Assembly (NCBI GenBank): GCA_023446675.1
Contig: JAEXPO010000239.1
Span: 1 to 8,564, forward strand
Direction: 5' to 3'
Source: Bacillota bacterium
GTDB taxonomy: Bacteria > Bacillota > Clostridia > DSM-8532
DNA: 8,564 bases
Shown here: in pieces, positions 7,026 through 8,564 of the stretch
Numbering within the stretch: position 1 is the stretch's first letter
How the letters are laid out: every line of letters begins with the position of its first letter
Translations under genes and position numbers: made by a program
Notes under the pieces: model-generated
Database searches by the model: none
What the model was told of the DNA's origin: nothing
The model's input: only the letters and a program-made list of their open reading frames with translations

Positions 7026-7027
7026 TT
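7004..7027 (-). terminator. Weak inverted repeat at the end of the Ger(x)C gene
   Basis: On the minus strand AAACCTT (7027-7021) overlaps the TAA stop codon, and AAGGTTT (7010-7004) follows after a 10-nt loop. The stem is AT-rich and the tail GCTTTCG has no T-run, so termination here would be weak. An overlapping perfect palindrome AACCTTAAGGTT (7005-7016) offers an alternative fold. Confidence 0.3.
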
Positions 7028-8327
7028 AATATTGAGCATCACGTAGAGTGCCCTCATTATCCAGTATGATTTCAACATCAATCTTAAGATCGGTTATGGA
7101 AAGGGGATCCTCAATTTCAAGAGCAGGATACTTAATATATAAAGCTTTTTTTACATCAAGGATATCGATTTTCTTAGCTTTCATGTCGTTAAAGAGGTTC
7201 ATCATCCGAGCTTCAACCGTCTTTTTTAAATTATTTATGAGCTTGGTTCTAATCGTATTGTCGGATAAGGTGATACCGTCCTCGGCCTCCATCAGGGTTA
7301 CCTTCATCTTCAATTGATAGGAAAGCTCAACTCTTTCTTTTTCATATTTTATTTTTTCTTTTACTTTGCTGTTCAAAATGTTTACACTTACCTTTTTTTC
7401 TTCATATTCAGGATTTTGAGTTGTAAACAGGCCTGATTTTATATTGCATTTATAGAAATTATAGTCCTCCAGCTGATTTTTAGTCAGAGCGGCTCCAAAC
7501 TTTTCTCCAACCAAAACCACTGCCCCATTGATCAAAAGATGCGGCGGGAGTGAGCCTTCTGTCGAAGCTTTCTTTTCATCCGAATTACCCTGAGTTTTTT
7601 CCGGATCTTTATTATCGTTTGATTTGCTTTGATTTAGATTACTTTGAGGCACATTATCCGGATTTTCTATGGGATCCTTTTCGGTTTCGCCATCATTGTC
7701 CGTGCCTCCCTGATCCTGGTATTCTCCTGTGCCCATATTGACAATAGTCAGCACAGGTATAACATTTATTTGGCTCCCCATGGTAATATTATTCATTAAT
7801 TCAAAGTATTGCAGCTCCGTGCTGCTTAAATAACCTTCCTGAGCCATCATCATATTATTGAGATAGAGCCCTGTAAATTGCTCGTCATCTAGCTTTAAGC
7901 TCATCAGATCCTCTGGCTGCCCATCAAAAATTAAAAGATATTGCCGCAAGGATGCCTTCTGATCTCTGGCCGTCACATCAAGAACATCCTCCAAGCCGGA
8001 TTTAACCAAATCCATGGTATAAATCAAAACACGATTCTCCGCGTACTCAAGTGGAAAGCTTGAAGTCAAATTCATCCAGGATACCGCCTCAAACGGCGTA
8101 TTGCCTTTACCGTGGAGAATAATACGCTTTTCAAGACCTGATTTTTCTCCTTCACCGCGATAGGCCTTAAAATACTCGCCAAACAAAACCAGCATTCCAT
8201 CCTGCTCACGGTGCATAATACTTAACGTAGAAAACAGCAATCGGTTCATATCGTTATAGTTGTAGCATCCGCCCAATAAAAGAGAGCAACCTATAAGAAA
8301 GGCGGCACATTTTATACGTCTCTTCAT
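7026..8327 (-). CDS. Ger(x)C family spore germination lipoprotein
   Basis: With the ATG at 8327-8325 the protein has 433 residues. A signal peptide (MKRRIK, then a hydrophobic segment) ends in lipobox LGGC with Cys21 as the lipidation site. The N-terminal Ger(x)C domain spans about 22-195 and the C-terminal domain about 262-430. The latter shows INGAVVLVGEKFGAALTK (266-283), a long helix with NTIRTKLINNLKKTVEARM (357-375), and a closing strand pair IDVEIILDNEG. Ger(x)C proteins are the lipoprotein subunits of germinant receptors in the spore inner membrane, together with GerA-type and GerB-type membrane subunits. Neither partner is visible here. Residues about 198-260 form a very polar linker rich in Asn, Asp, Glu, Lys and Ser, longer than I expect between the two domains. 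An in-frame TTG at 8360 is a possible alternative start but abuts its AAGGAGG. The nearest ATG gives the most normal signal peptide. Confidence 0.9.
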   Translation of the reverse strand: MKRRIKCAAFLIGCSLLLGGCYNYNDMNRLLFSTLSIMHREQDGMLVLFGEYFKAYRGEGEKSGLEKRIILHGKGNTPFEAVSWMNLTSSFPLEYAENRVLIYTMDLVKSGLEDVLDVTARDQKASLRQYLLIFDGQPEDLMSLKLDDEQFTGLYLNNMMMAQEGYLSSTELQYFELMNNITMGSQINVIPVLTIVNMGTGEYQDQGGTDNDGETEKDPIENPDNVPQSNLNQSKSNDNKDPEKTQGNSDEKKASTEGSLPPHLLINGAVVLVGEKFGAALTKNQLEDYNFYKCNIKSGLFTTQNPEYEEKKVSVNILNSKVKEKIKYEKERVELSYQLKMKVTLMEAEDGITLSDNTIRTKLINNLKKTVEARMMNLFNDMKAKKIDILDVKKALYIKYPALEIEDPLSITDLKIDVEIILDNEGTLRDAQY

Positions 8328-8339
8328 TTTGTAAATGAT

Positions 8340-8367
8340 CCGGTCTGCGTTAACCGGCAACCTCCTT
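8340..8367 (-). promoter_or_regulatory. Displaced Shine-Dalgarno and hairpin before Ger(x)C
   Basis: The strong AAGGAGG (8367-8361) lies 33 nt before the chosen ATG, far beyond the normal 5-10. A small stem CCGGT/ACCGG (8340-8344 with 8353-8357, 8-nt loop) sits between them. Folding it would cut the effective distance to about 15 nt. The TTG immediately after the site has zero spacing. Which codon starts translation cannot be settled from sequence alone. Confidence 0.4.
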
Positions 8368-8564
8368 ATAGCTTTGGCGAAAAATCCGTCATAAATAACT
8401 TCTGTTATTCTATAGAATCTTATGCATGCTTAGTTTTAGCAGATCGTTTGAATGCTGTCAGCCAGTAAATATTGAGATTGCTTAGCATCATAAGCAAAAC
8501 AATTGCTGCAGTCCGTTTTTAATATTATCTGGAAGCTGTGAGGATTTTTTCATCTTCTAAACAT

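Noticed and set aside
8478..8497. Inverted repeat TTGCTTA/TAAGCAA upstream of Ger(x)C as a terminator
   Set aside because: The stem is only 7 bp and AT-rich, with no T-run after it on the minus strand, so termination is not supported.
8525..8563. Open minus-strand frame at the right edge (LEDEKILTASR then stop), a possible C-terminus of an upstream gene
   Set aside because: Only a dozen codons are visible, too few to distinguish a gene end from chance. Sequence to the right of the window would settle it.

Overview
The window looks like chromosomal core DNA from an endospore-forming, Gram-positive anaerobe of the class Clostridia. Four things point there: a Ger(x)C germinant-receptor lipoprotein, a short clostridial-type peptide deformylase, strong AGGAGG-type ribosome binding sites, and the priA-def-fmt gene order typical of Firmicutes. 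I cannot name the genus. Every gene I can support is on the minus strand, so genes read from right to left. I found no tRNA, rRNA, CRISPR array, insertion sequence or phage gene.

Reading in the direction of transcription, the right end (8361-8564) is a non-coding or gene-end stretch. It leads into a Ger(x)C-family germination lipoprotein (7026-8327) that has no visible gerA or gerB partner. A roughly 620-bp AT-rich gap follows (6406-7025), with a plausible sigma-A promoter near its downstream end. That promoter would drive a tight two-gene unit: an SSB-like protein with two OB folds (5752-6405) and a 136-residue P-loop ATPase (5323-5733). The unit ends at a good Rho-independent terminator (5287-5317).

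A second promoter candidate (5244-5272) runs into a strong hairpin and precedes priA (2627-5140). A 259-bp spacer with short repeats separates priA from def (1897-2367). def is followed after 19 bp by fmt (909-1877). The start of a family 3 glycoside hydrolase lipoprotein (NagZ-like) overlaps the end of fmt by 17 bp and runs off the left edge.

Functionally, fmt and def form a pair: Fmt formylates initiator Met-tRNA and deformylase removes the formyl group from new proteins. PriA restarts stalled replication forks. The neighbouring SSB-like protein lacks the acidic C-terminal tip of ordinary SSB, as the PriA partner PriB does, and its paired small ATPase has no assigned role. This pair is the most interesting part of the window, but nothing in the sequence proves a new system. 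The hydrolase probably acts on muropeptides at the cell surface, and Ger(x)C belongs to spore germination.
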